The notes beneath the pieces were generated by a model that was given only the letters and a program-made list of their open reading frames with translations, did not search any database and was not told where the DNA came from. A stretch of 64,000 nt of DNA, taken from the NCBI RefSeq assembly GCF_918698245.1, contig NZ_CAKKMS010000006.1, forward strand, positions 264,840 to 328,839, written 5' to 3'. Made by a program: the position numbers and the translations under genes. Every line of letters starts with the position of its first letter. Position 1 is the stretch's first letter. Positions 25,856-34,276 of this stretch are shown here, piece after piece. The DNA is from Pedobacter sp. Bi126 (GTDB lineage Bacteria; Bacteroidota; Bacteroidia; Sphingobacteriales; Sphingobacteriaceae).

Positions 25856-26659
25856 TTAAATATTATAATAAACTAAGTTATTTTTTTCCAGTTCTGGCAA
25901 CTTAACCGGATGGTTAAAAAGTGCAAAAACCGACGAACCACTACCACTCATTAAAGCGAATGTTGCGCCTGCATCGTATAAACTGGTTTTTATTTGACGA
26001 ATTTGGGGATACTTTACGAATACCGATGGTTCGAAATCGTTGATAACCTTATTTTTCCATGTTGTTGGATGCAAATGTATAATTTCTTTTAACGATTGCA
26101 AAGGTTTTTGCGGTTTTACATGTGCATAAGCATCGGCCGTACTTACATGTACAGGCGGTTTTACCAAAACTTTAAACCAGGCTGACAAATCTACATCACA
26201 CTTTTCAAATTCATCACCTCTATTAAATGCATAAACAGGTTTATTCTCGATAAAAAAAGCACAGTCTGCCCCTAGTTGGCGGGCATAATTTTCCATCTTA
26301 TCAACCGACATCCCCAACATGAATTTATCGTTTAATAATTTGATCAGGAAAGCACAATCTGCCGATCCCCCACCCAAACCTGCACCAACTGGAATGTTTT
26401 TCAATAAATTGATCTGTTGCGCCGGAATATCAAAATCTTTCTTTACCAATTGATAAGCTTTAAAACACAGGTTATCGTTCGGGTCGCCAGGAATATCAAT
26501 CCCATGGATTTTGCACGAAGTTACCTCGGCATCGGTAATTTCGACTGAATCCTTAATATTGATCGGATAAAAAACGGTTTCGAGGTTGTGGTAACCATCA
26601 GCACGTTTTTCGGTGATATTTAAGCCTAGATTTATTTTTGCGTTGGGAAAAGATAGCAT
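25856..26659 (-). CDS. ispE: 4-diphosphocytidyl-2-C-methyl-D-erythritol kinase IspE
   Basis: Phosphorylates CDP-methylerythritol in the non-mevalonate isoprenoid pathway. 267 residues, a GHMP kinase. Seen: N-terminal AKINLGLNITEKRADGYHNLETVF with the catalytic Lys and GYHxLE motif, the ATP loop PVGAGLGGGSADCA, and the third GHMP motif FALMSGSGSSVFALF. Length is a little below E. coli IspE (283), normal for this phylum. A heptad array starts 5 bases upstream of the ATG, leaving no visible ribosome site. Confidence 0.96.
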   Translation of the reverse strand: MLSFPNAKINLGLNITEKRADGYHNLETVFYPINIKDSVEITDAEVTSCKIHGIDIPGDPNDNLCFKAYQLVKKDFDIPAQQINLLKNIPVGAGLGGGSADCAFLIKLLNDKFMLGMSVDKMENYARQLGADCAFFIENKPVYAFNRGDEFEKCDVDLSAWFKVLVKPPVHVSTADAYAHVKPQKPLQSLKEIIHLHPTTWKNKVINDFEPSVFVKYPQIRQIKTSLYDAGATFALMSGSGSSVFALFNHPVKLPELEKNNLVYYNI

Positions 26660-26663
26660 GATA

Positions 26664-26698
26664 GTCGTGAGTCGTGAGTCTTAAGTCATGAGTCCATG
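26664..26698. repeat. 7-bp-period array (agtcNNN type) before ispE
   Basis: agtcgtg, agtcgtg, agtctta, agtcatg, agtccat in perfect register, 5 bases upstream of the ispE start. Confidence 0.9.
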
Positions 26699-26943
26699 GT
26701 GCCGAAACCAGCAGCCGTCTCATATTGCAAACATACAAAAGTGTTTTTACTGGCTTGGGTTTCTTTGCATTTTATGTCTTAGTCTTTTTGGAGCGCAATA
26801 ACAGTAATCATGGGATACTTTGTTCCCGTGTTACGCTTTTACGCTTCGCTTCGTCATAACCTCCTCGCATCAGGGTAACACTGCACTGGGGCTAAGGGGT
26901 CAGTTGCTACTGCTATCGGGGTTGATGAAGAAACCGTAAACTA

Positions 26944-27001
26944 CAAACCTGATTGTAGTGGAAAGCCCACGCAGCGAGGACTTGAAACGAAAATCAGGAC
27001 A
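26944..27001 (-). repeat. Element C, degenerate inverted copy
   Basis: AAACCTGATTGTAGTGGAAAGCCC ... GCGAGGACTTGAAACG ... ATCAGGACA. Read on the minus strand it has the usual element C ends in weakened form. Confidence 0.5.
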
Positions 27002-27135
27002 GGTGGCTGCCATTGGCACAGCACATTCATTTCCAAAAAACAATTATCATTACAATGTTAGTAAGTGAACAGTGTGTATAAAAATGATTCTCAACACCTG
27101 ATAAATTTTAGATATTTGTAAATTATCAGAACAGT

Positions 27136-27930
27136 ATGAAACAATATTTAGATTTAATGCAACATGTGCTTGATCATGGCGCTCAAAAGCACGACCGTAC
27201 CGGTACCGGAACAATAAGCGTTTTTGGTTACCAGATGCGCTTTAACCTTCAGGAAGGTTTCCCGATGGTGACCACAAAGAAACTGCACTTAAAATCTATT
27301 ATACATGAGTTAATCTGGTTTTTAACCGGCGATACCAATATTAAATACTTAAAAGATAATGGTGTACGTATCTGGGACGAATGGGCTGATGAAAACGGCA
27401 ATCTAGGCCCAGTTTATGGTTCACAGTGGAGAAGCTGGCCAACACCAGATGGGCAGCACATCGATCAGATCACCAATATCATCAATACGATAAAGAACAA
27501 TCCCGATTCGCGCAGGATTATTGTTTCTGCATGGAACGTTGCTGAAATCGAAAATATGGCTTTGCCTCCTTGTCATGCCTTTTTTCAATTCTATGTGGCC
27601 GATGGCAAATTAAGCTGCCAGTTATATCAGCGCAGTGCCGATATTTTCCTGGGCGTTCCTTTTAATATTGCGTCTTACGCTTTATTAACCATGATGGTGG
27701 CACAGGTATGCGGTTTGGAAGCCGGAGATTTTATCCATACCCTTGGCGATGCACATTTATACAATAACCATATCGAACAGGCCAACCTACAATTAAGCCG
27801 CGAGCCTAAAGCATTGCCAACCATGAAAATCAATCCTGATGTAAAAAGCATCTTCGATTTCAAATTTGAGGACTTTACCCTGGAGAATTATGAAGCGCAC
27901 CCGCATATAAAAGGGATAGTGGCGGTATAA
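27136..27930 (+). CDS. thyA: Thymidylate synthase ThyA
   Basis: Converts dUMP to dTMP with methylene-tetrahydrofolate. 264 residues, the size of the E. coli enzyme. Seen: DRTGTGTISVFGYQMRF, KKLHLKSIIHELIWFLTGDTN, PVYGSQWRSW, the nucleophile Cys in ALPPCHAFFQFYV, the dUMP-binding RSADIFLGVPFNIASYALL and HTLGDAHLYNNH. The folate partner folA follows after a small gene. A heptad array begins two bases after the stop codon. Confidence 0.98.
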   Translation: MKQYLDLMQHVLDHGAQKHDRTGTGTISVFGYQMRFNLQEGFPMVTTKKLHLKSIIHELIWFLTGDTNIKYLKDNGVRIWDEWADENGNLGPVYGSQWRSWPTPDGQHIDQITNIINTIKNNPDSRRIIVSAWNVAEIENMALPPCHAFFQFYVADGKLSCQLYQRSADIFLGVPFNIASYALLTMMVAQVCGLEAGDFIHTLGDAHLYNNHIEQANLQLSREPKALPTMKINPDVKSIFDFKFEDFTLENYEAHPHIKGIVAV

Positions 27931-27932
27931 TT

Positions 27933-27988
27933 GGTTCACTGGTCATTGGTTAATTAGTCATTCGTTCATTAGCCATTAGTTCATTTGT
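27933..27988. repeat. 7-bp-period array after thyA
   Basis: About eight heptads of a ggttcat/agtcatt/gttcatt type, read as ggttcac, tggtcat, tggttaa, ttagtca, ttcgttc, attagcc, attagtt. The same words occur after accD at 39064-39098. It starts two bases after the thyA stop. Confidence 0.8.
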
Positions 27989-28057
27989 TTGGGTGCAGAA
28001 TTGAATGCCCTATTTAAAAAAAAATCATCCCTTTAATTTACTTAATCAAGAGAAATC

Positions 28058-28429
28058 ATGAATTATAAATTAGAGGACTTAGAAGTGTATAACTTGTCAG
28101 AGGTAATTTCAGATAAAATCTGGGATATTGTTATGGAATGGGAATATTTCGCTAAAGATACTATTGGGAAGCAATTATGCAGAGCAGCCGATTCCATTAG
28201 TGCAAATATTGCTGAAGGATATGGGAGGTATCATTTCAAAGAAAACAAAAACTTTTGTTATTATAGCCGCGGTTCGATTCTAGAAGTAAAATCATTTCTT
28301 CAGAAATCAAAAAACAGAAATTTGATCTCTGAAAATTGTTATTCAGAACTTTATACCGAATTGCAAACAATCCATTTAAAGCTGAATGCGTACATAAAAT
28401 ATATTGGGAAAAATTTAAACAAGTTTTAA
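28058..28429 (+). CDS. Four-helix bundle protein (23S rRNA intervening-sequence S23 family)
   Basis: 123 residues, all helical. Seen: LEDLEVYNLSEVISDKIWDIV, FAKDTIGKQLCRAADSISANIAEGYGRY (the highly conserved Q-x-x-R-A-x-x-S-I-x-x-N-I-A-E-G motif) and a C-terminal helical pair with LEVKSFLQKSKNRNLIS. The family was named for proteins coded inside 23S rRNA insertions of Leptospira and others, but free-standing copies are frequent in Bacteroidota. The biochemical role is unknown; a pentameric nucleic-acid-binding assembly has been proposed. It sits between thyA and folA without a functional link that I can see. Confidence 0.93.
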   Translation: MNYKLEDLEVYNLSEVISDKIWDIVMEWEYFAKDTIGKQLCRAADSISANIAEGYGRYHFKENKNFCYYSRGSILEVKSFLQKSKNRNLISENCYSELYTELQTIHLKLNAYIKYIGKNLNKF

Positions 28430-28496
28430 CTTGTTGACGATGCTGGGATCATACTTAGAAATTATGCTTAATGCACTTGCAGAAACTAATAAACAA

Positions 28497-28517
28497 ATGA
28501 CTAATGACTAATGAACT
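28497..28517. repeat. 7-bp-period array containing the folA start codon
   Basis: Heptads atgacta, atgacta, atgaact. The second heptad supplies the folA ATG (28504); the ATGs of the first and third are in other frames. Confidence 0.85.
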
Positions 28518-29013
28518 AGAAAGCCCTTCGCTTTCAATTGCCGTAGCTGTAGGCGAAAATTTTGCAATAGGCAAAAACAACCAGCTTTTATGGCACATGC
28601 CAGCCGATTTAAAATTCTTTAAACAAACCACTTCGGGGCACACAGTTGTAATGGGCCGTAAAACTTTCGATTCTGTAGGTAGACCGCTGCCTAACCGCAG
28701 GAATATTGTGATCACCAGGGATTCCAGTTTACAAATCGATGGTGTTGAAGTGGTAAATAGTTTAGATGAAGCTTTAGCAATTACCAAAACAGAAGAAAAA
28801 CCGGTATTTATTGTTGGTGGTGCTGAGATTTACAGACAAGCCTTGCCCAAAACCACCACGCTTTATTTAACCACCATTCATCACAATTTTGATGCAGATA
28901 CTTTTTTCCCTGAAATTGACCGGAATGAATGGAAAGTAATCAGCAGTGAAACCCATAAAGCCGATGAGAAGAACAAATACGATTATACTTTTGAGGTTTT
29001 AGAAAAAATTTAA
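28504..29013 (+). CDS. folA: Dihydrofolate reductase FolA
   Basis: Reduces dihydrofolate to tetrahydrofolate with NADPH, regenerating the cofactor consumed by ThyA. 169 residues. Seen: the N-terminal strand SIAVAVGENFAIGKNNQLLWHMPADLKFFK with catalytic Asp, VMGRKTFDSVGRPLPNRRN, IVITRD, IVGGAEIYRQALP and the C-terminal W-K/F-E-V-L-E strands. The first nine residues (MTNELESPS) precede the usual DHFR start and are encoded in part by the heptad array; a stop codon lies directly upstream in frame. A GTG/TTG start further in is not evident, so ATG 28504 is kept. Confidence 0.97.
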   Translation: MTNELESPSLSIAVAVGENFAIGKNNQLLWHMPADLKFFKQTTSGHTVVMGRKTFDSVGRPLPNRRNIVITRDSSLQIDGVEVVNSLDEALAITKTEEKPVFIVGGAEIYRQALPKTTTLYLTTIHHNFDADTFFPEIDRNEWKVISSETHKADEKNKYDYTFEVLEKI

Positions 29014-29488
29014 CTCAAATTAACCGCCAAGAACGCAAAGTTTATCTGATAAGCTATTCCGCTTCTACCCCTGCTAGCTAAACCCGATGGGAGTGGGCAT
29101 CCCGATTCTTCATCGGGATAAAACGGACAACGGGACTATCGGAGCCGAAGAACCACAGTTATTGCTTTTCAATAAAAAGATCTATTATGCGTCTTGCGTC
29201 TAAAACCCACTTGAAGATGCTTCGTACCTCAGCATGACAGCAGAAAAAAGATTAATACATTAGTGGGATGAGATCAAGTCCAAAAGCTGCTACAATTGCT
29301 TTCAAAATCAATTTCATTCTAAATTTAGTCCTCCGAAATGAATTCTGCCTGATGAATCTCGAAGGATTATTGCCCAATAAAAATTAATGTTAATAAATTA
29401 TCAATTAAGGGGTTCTATAATTTAAAAATTTAATTAGATTTGCCGACTTGTTAAAAAACAGCGAAAGACAAATTATTTTAAACAAACA
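29014..29488. other. Spacer between folA and secDF
   Basis: No gene. It contains an element C variant (29079-29137) whose interior is a strong hairpin ATCCCGATTC...ATCGGGAT, and a half element of the GATGCTTCGTACCTCAGCATGACA type (29216-29239), which occurs in full at 41676-41739. The secDF promoter is near its right end. Confidence 0.55.
29435..29442 (+). promoter_or_regulatory. -7 element TAGATTTG ahead of secDF
   Basis: Matches TAnnTTTG, 46 bases before the ATG. The region before it is very AT-rich and no clear -33 TTTG is placed correctly. Confidence 0.45.
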
Positions 29489-32470
29489 ATGCAAGGAAAA
29501 GGTTTTATTAAGTTTATAGCGATAGTATTGGCTATCGTTTGTGCGTACGCACTTTCTTTTACTTTGGTAGCATCCAAGGTGGAAAAAGACGCAAAAAACG
29601 CTGCGAAGGGTGATTTGGCCAAAGAAAAGGCTTACTTAGATTCGATGAGTACCGTGAAAGTTTATCCAGTAGTTGGATTTACTTATCAAGAGGTAAAAGC
29701 GAAAGAGATTAATTTGGGTTTAGACTTAAAAGGCGGAATGAACGTAACGATGGAGATATCGTTAGCAGAGTTGGTAAAATCATTAGCAGGCAACCCTACT
29801 GATGCTAACTTTAACAAAGCAGTTCAGAACGCACAGATCCAGTTAAATGCCGGTGGTAAAGATTACATCAAAATTTTTGTTGATGAATTCGAAAAATTAA
29901 GCCCTGGAGTAAAACTTGCAGATTATTTTTCTAACCAGGATAACGCATCTCAATTAAAACCTAGCGCAAGCAATGGCGATGTTGAATCTTTCTTGGAAAA
30001 AGAAGCTACTAGTGCGATCGATCGTTCATTTACAGTTTTACGTTCACGTATTGATGGTTTCGGTGTAGTTAGTCCGAACATGCAAAAACAAGAAGGTAGC
30101 AACCGTATCTTAATCGAAATGCCAGGTGTACAAGATAAAGAGCGTATTGCTAAACTTTTACAAGGTTCTGCAGAATTACAGTTCTGGCAAGTATATCAGG
30201 TGCAAGAAGTTGCGCCATTGTTAGAAAACATTAATAAAATTTTAGCTGCAACATTAAAAGCTGATGCGCCTGCAACTAAAGATACAACTGCTGCTCCCGC
30301 TGCTGGTGGTAAACTTGCCGGTTTAGAAAAAGCTGCTGCTAAAGATACTACGGCTAAAGGTGGTAAGCTTGCTGGCTTAGGTAAAAAGGATTCAACTGCG
30401 GTTAAAGCTGAATTGCTTAAATCTAACCCATTGTATGCTGTTCTTAACCTTCCTATTTACCAAGGCGAAAACGGACAACAACAATTAATGCCAGGTGCAG
30501 TTGTTGGTATGTCGTTACAAAAAGATACTGCAAAGGTTAACTCATATTTAAAACTTCCAGAAGTTGCTGCATCTATTCCATCTACGATGAAATTTATGTG
30601 GAGTGTTAAACCTAGAGAAGGTTCGAAAATTTTCGAACTATATGCTATTAAAGTGGTTAGTGCTGATGGCAAACCAGATTTAGGTGGTGAGGCAATCAGC
30701 GATTCACGCGCAGATTTTGATCAAAAAGGTAAACCAGAAGTAACCATGTACATGACCAGCGAAGGTTCTGCTAAGTGGAAAAAAATTACTGCCGAAGCCG
30801 CTGCTGATCCAAACAACAAAAAATCTATTGCAATTGTATTAGATAACCAGGTATATTCTGCGCCTACCGTACAGAACGAAATTGCTGGTGGTGTTTCATC
30901 AATCACCGGTAACTTTACACAAGCCGATACTAAAGATTTATCCAACATCCTAAAAGCTGGTAAATTACCTGCTCCTGCACGTATTGCAGGTAGCTATGTA
31001 GTTGGTCCAACTTTAGGTGCACAGGCTATTCACGATGGTTTAATCTCATTCGTAATTGCCTTTATCGTAATCTTAATCTTCATGGCGTTGTATTATCACC
31101 GTGCAGGTTGGGTTGCTAACTTTGCATTGTTAATCAACTTATTCTTCATCATTGGTATCTTGGTATCACTTGGTGCAGTATTAACATTACCTGGTATTGC
31201 TGGTATCGTATTAACCATTGGTTTATCGGTAGATGCAAACATCCTTATTTTTGAGCGTGTACGTGAAGAGCTTGCACATGGTAAAAACACGGCCACTGCG
31301 ATTAAAGAAGGTTTTAAACATGCAATGCCTTCAATTATCGACTCAAACGTTACCTTATTTATTTTAGGTGCTATCCTTTACGTTTTTGGTAGCGGTCCGG
31401 TTCAAGGTTTCGCAACTACATTATGTATCGGTATCCTTTCTTCATTATTTGCAGCTGTAGCCATTTCGAGAGTAGTTTTCGAATCGTTATTAAACCGCAA
31501 AATTGATGTAAGTTTCGATAACAGCATTACCCGTAACGCATTTAAAAACATCAGTTTCAACTTCGTTGGCCGTCGTAAAATTTACTACGTAATCTCTACC
31601 ATCATTATTATTGCTGGTATTGGTATGTACTTCAAAAATGGTGGTTTAAATTTAGGTGTAGATTTTAAAGGTGGTAGAACTTATTTAGTTCACTTCGATA
31701 AAGCAGTTAATACTGAAGATTTAAAAGCTAAATTAAACCCGGTTTTCGGTAACGAAACGCCTGAGGTTAAAACTGCAGGTGAAGATAGCCAGGTAAAAAT
31801 CACTACTACTTTCCACATCGAAGATCAGGACATTAAAACTGATAAAGTTGTAGAAGATGCTTTAAACAAAGGTTTATCAGGTTCTAAATACGAAATTGTA
31901 AGCTCACAAAAAGTAACGCCTATCATTGCAAGTGATATCGTAAACGGTGCTTTCTACGCAGTATTGATCTCATGTTTATTCATGTTTATCTATATCGTAG
32001 TACGATTCAAAAAATGGCAGTATGGTTTAGGTGCGGTAATCGCATTGTTCCATGATGTGTTAATGGTATTATCTTTCTACACCATTTTAGATGGTATTAT
32101 GCCATTCTCATTAGAAATCGGTCAGGATTTCATCGCAGCAATTTTAACGGTAATGGGTTACACCATGACGGAGACAGTTGTTGTATTCGACCGTATCCGT
32201 GAGAAATTAAAAGAATCTGGTAAAGAAGATTTACACGGTGAAGAGCGTAACAACTTAATCAACTTCGCGTTGAACAGTACATTAAGTCGTACCATCTTAA
32301 CCTCATTAACCGTATTCTTCGTGTTATTGGTTATCTTTATTTTCGGTGGCGACAGCATCCGCGGATTCATCTTCGCCTTGTTAATCGGCCGTATCATTGG
32401 TACATATTCATCATTATGTATCTCTACTCCTATCGTAATCGATTTGGGTAGCTCAGCCGAGAAAAAATAA
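29489..32470 (+). CDS. secDF: SecD-SecF fusion, protein translocase subunit
   Basis: Uses the proton gradient to pull exported proteins through SecYEG. 993 residues, a SecD/SecF fusion as normal in Bacteroidota. Seen: first membrane segment (about 7-25); LGLDLKGGMNVTMEIS (D1 motif); periplasmic domain with VLRSRIDGFGV and GSNRILIEMPG; a Lys/Ala/Thr-rich insertion (about 260-307) holding a repeated GGKLAGL unit; five membrane segments with GLSVDANILIFERVREEL; then SecF with GVDFKGGRTYLVHF and GYTMTETVVVFDRIRE. YajC, the usual partner, is coded 25 kb away. A strong terminator follows. Codon use looks highly optimised (many tta, ggt, gca). Confidence 0.98.
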   Translation: MQGKGFIKFIAIVLAIVCAYALSFTLVASKVEKDAKNAAKGDLAKEKAYLDSMSTVKVYPVVGFTYQEVKAKEINLGLDLKGGMNVTMEISLAELVKSLAGNPTDANFNKAVQNAQIQLNAGGKDYIKIFVDEFEKLSPGVKLADYFSNQDNASQLKPSASNGDVESFLEKEATSAIDRSFTVLRSRIDGFGVVSPNMQKQEGSNRILIEMPGVQDKERIAKLLQGSAELQFWQVYQVQEVAPLLENINKILAATLKADAPATKDTTAAPAAGGKLAGLEKAAAKDTTAKGGKLAGLGKKDSTAVKAELLKSNPLYAVLNLPIYQGENGQQQLMPGAVVGMSLQKDTAKVNSYLKLPEVAASIPSTMKFMWSVKPREGSKIFELYAIKVVSADGKPDLGGEAISDSRADFDQKGKPEVTMYMTSEGSAKWKKITAEAAADPNNKKSIAIVLDNQVYSAPTVQNEIAGGVSSITGNFTQADTKDLSNILKAGKLPAPARIAGSYVVGPTLGAQAIHDGLISFVIAFIVILIFMALYYHRAGWVANFALLINLFFIIGILVSLGAVLTLPGIAGIVLTIGLSVDANILIFERVREELAHGKNTATAIKEGFKHAMPSIIDSNVTLFILGAILYVFGSGPVQGFATTLCIGILSSLFAAVAISRVVFESLLNRKIDVSFDNSITRNAFKNISFNFVGRRKIYYVISTIIIIAGIGMYFKNGGLNLGVDFKGGRTYLVHFDKAVNTEDLKAKLNPVFGNETPEVKTAGEDSQVKITTTFHIEDQDIKTDKVVEDALNKGLSGSKYEIVSSQKVTPIIASDIVNGAFYAVLISCLFMFIYIVVRFKKWQYGLGAVIALFHDVLMVLSFYTILDGIMPFSLEIGQDFIAAILTVMGYTMTETVVVFDRIREKLKESGKEDLHGEERNNLINFALNSTLSRTILTSLTVFFVLLVIFIFGGDSIRGFIFALLIGRIIGTYSSLCISTPIVIDLGSSAEKK

Positions 32471-32492
32471 GAGATTAAGATCTTAAAATATA

Positions 32493-32526
32493 TAAGCGTT
32501 CCGATTTATCGGGGCGCTTTTTTTAT
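32493..32526 (+). terminator. Rho-independent terminator of secDF
   Basis: Stem AGCGTTCCGA / TCGGGGCGCT with loop TTTA, followed by seven Ts. About 25 bases after the secDF stop codon. Confidence 0.85.
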
Positions 32527-32619
32527 GCAGCTTTTTTACCACGAAGACACAAAGAACACAAAGTGGTTTCCTATATTTTTTGTTTTGGAAAGCAGTATCT
32601 GTAGCGTTTCGGTTCCGAT

Positions 32620-32675
32620 AGTCCTGCTGTTCGTTTTATTTCGCTGCGCTCCATGTTCACTACCATCAGGTTTAA
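32620..32675 (+). repeat. Dispersed element C
   Basis: Begins AGTCCTGCTGTTCG, ends CTACCATCAGGTTTAA. Confidence 0.7.
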
Positions 32676-32829
32676 TTAATTTAAAACAGTGCTAAGAAAC
32701 TTACAAAACCCCGCTTCGTCATGCCAGCGTTATATCTTTATTATTAAACAAGAATAACTGCCAAAACCTCATTTATCAAACCTTTTGGCTATCTTTTTGT
32801 TACATTAGCAATAGATAAACGATACGAAA

Positions 32830-34164
32830 ATGGATTTACAACTTCCTAAAAGCGAATACCCTAGAGTAGTTATAGTTGGCGGTGGATTTGGAGGAATTGA
32901 GTTAGCTAAACGTTTAAAAAACAAACCCTTTCAGGTGGTTATGCTCGATAAACATAACTACCATACTTTTCAACCCTTACTTTATCAGGTGGCTACAGGA
33001 GGTTTAGAAGCCGATTCGATCGCTTTCCCATTAAGAAAGATTTTTAAAGGACAAAAAAACCTGATTTTTCGCGTAACCAAGGTTACCGAAGTTAATGCGG
33101 CTGAAAATTGTCTACAAACCGACATTGGTAAAATCAATTACGATTATTTGGTTATCGCCACAGGTTCTACCAGTAACTTTTTTGGCAATAAGGAAATCGA
33201 GGCTAATTCAATGCCGATGAAATCCATCCCGGAAGCATTGGATTTGAGAAGTTTGATTTTACAGAATTTCGAAAAATCGCTGATCGAAAAAGATTTAGAT
33301 AAAAAGAGTGCCCTATTAAACTTTGTAGTGGTTGGCGGAGGCCCAACAGGTGTTGAAACCTCTGGAGCCATAGCAGAGCTTAAAAAACATGTGATTCCGA
33401 ACGATTATCCAGAGATGGATCTGAGCAGGGTAAACATTTATCTGATCGAAAATTCGCCTGAATTATTAGGTGTGATGTCGCCACAGGCACAGAAAAAAGC
33501 CAAAGATTTCCTTACCGATATGGGCGTTCAGATCATGAACGAAACCAGGGTAATGAGTTACGACGGACATACCCTTACCTTACAGGATAAAGCACCAATT
33601 TTAAGTTCTACCGTAATTTGGAGTGCTGGTGTTAAGGGCGAAGTTTTAGGTGGTTTAGACAACGCAGAAATTGTTCGTGGCGGCCGATTGAAAACTGATA
33701 CGCAGAATTTAGTGGTGGGTTATCAAAATGTATATGCCATTGGTGATGTGGCCGCTATTATTGATGAAGAAACACCGAATGGTCACCCCGGAGTTGCTCC
33801 AGCCGCCATACAGCAAGGACACCAACTGGCCAAAAACCTGGTGAACATCAAAGAAAATAAACCTTTAGAGAAATTTAAATACTTCGATAAAGGCTCAATG
33901 GCTACAGTGGGTAGAAACAAAGCCGTTGTAGATATTGGAAAAATCCGTTTTCAAGGCGTTTTTGCATGGTTTACCTGGATGTTTGTGCACTTAATGACTT
34001 TGGTAGGCTTCAGAAACAAGATTATTGTTTTCGTAAATTGGGTTTGGAGTTATTTCAGTTATGACAGAGGAACCCGTTTGATTATCAGAACCTTTGCAAA
34101 AGACCGAAGCGTTGATTATAGAGACGAGGTACCATCAGTAAAGGAACAAGTTAAAGTATCTTAG
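32830..34164 (+). CDS. Type II NADH dehydrogenase (NDH-2)
   Basis: A single-subunit flavoprotein that passes electrons from NADH to quinone at the inner membrane without pumping protons. 444 residues. Seen: FAD-binding VVIVGGGFGGIELAKRL (about 14-30), D-K-x-N-Y-H-T-F-Q-P-L-L-Y-Q-V-A-T-G-G, YLVIATGSTSN, NAD-binding FVVVGGGPTGVETSG (about 165-180), the second FAD motif VYAIGDVAA, the quinone-site AAIQQGHQLAKN, and a hydrophobic C-terminal region (about 375-405) with amphipathic membrane-binding helices. It can feed the cytochrome bd oxidase coded at 41.7-44.2 kb. The stop codon is the first base of a heptad array. Confidence 0.93.
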   Translation: MDLQLPKSEYPRVVIVGGGFGGIELAKRLKNKPFQVVMLDKHNYHTFQPLLYQVATGGLEADSIAFPLRKIFKGQKNLIFRVTKVTEVNAAENCLQTDIGKINYDYLVIATGSTSNFFGNKEIEANSMPMKSIPEALDLRSLILQNFEKSLIEKDLDKKSALLNFVVVGGGPTGVETSGAIAELKKHVIPNDYPEMDLSRVNIYLIENSPELLGVMSPQAQKKAKDFLTDMGVQIMNETRVMSYDGHTLTLQDKAPILSSTVIWSAGVKGEVLGGLDNAEIVRGGRLKTDTQNLVVGYQNVYAIGDVAAIIDEETPNGHPGVAPAAIQQGHQLAKNLVNIKENKPLEKFKYFDKGSMATVGRNKAVVDIGKIRFQGVFAWFTWMFVHLMTLVGFRNKIIVFVNWVWSYFSYDRGTRLIIRTFAKDRSVDYRDEVPSVKEQVKVS

Positions 34165-34190
34165 TCTTTAGTCTTTAGTCTTTAGTCTTT
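34163..34190. repeat. 7-bp-period array, four perfect copies of agtcttt
   Basis: Four identical heptads; the first overlaps the NDH-2 stop codon TAG (34162-34164). This is the purest agtcNNN array inside the window. Confidence 0.95.
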
Positions 34191-34276
34191 AAGGTAACTT
34201 TTGATGATAAAAATTGTTTCCTTTTTCTTCTTTTCTTTGCGAAAAACTTTGCGCATTTTGCGGGTAAACCAAAAAT

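Larger units (their letters stand above)
26660..27135. other. Spacer between ispE and thyA
   Basis: No gene. It holds a heptad array (26664-26698), a degenerate inverted element C (26944-27001) and a short imperfect inverted pair around 26812-26880. Both flanking genes are transcribed away from it, so their promoters should lie here, but I see no clean TAnnTTTG. Confidence 0.5.
32471..32829. other. Spacer between secDF and NDH-2
   Basis: No gene. After the terminator come a CAC-rich word cluster (32538-32566, accacgaagacac type) and an element C copy (32620-32675). The sequence TATCTTTTTG at 32789-32798 resembles, but does not match, a -7 element for the next gene. Confidence 0.5.
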
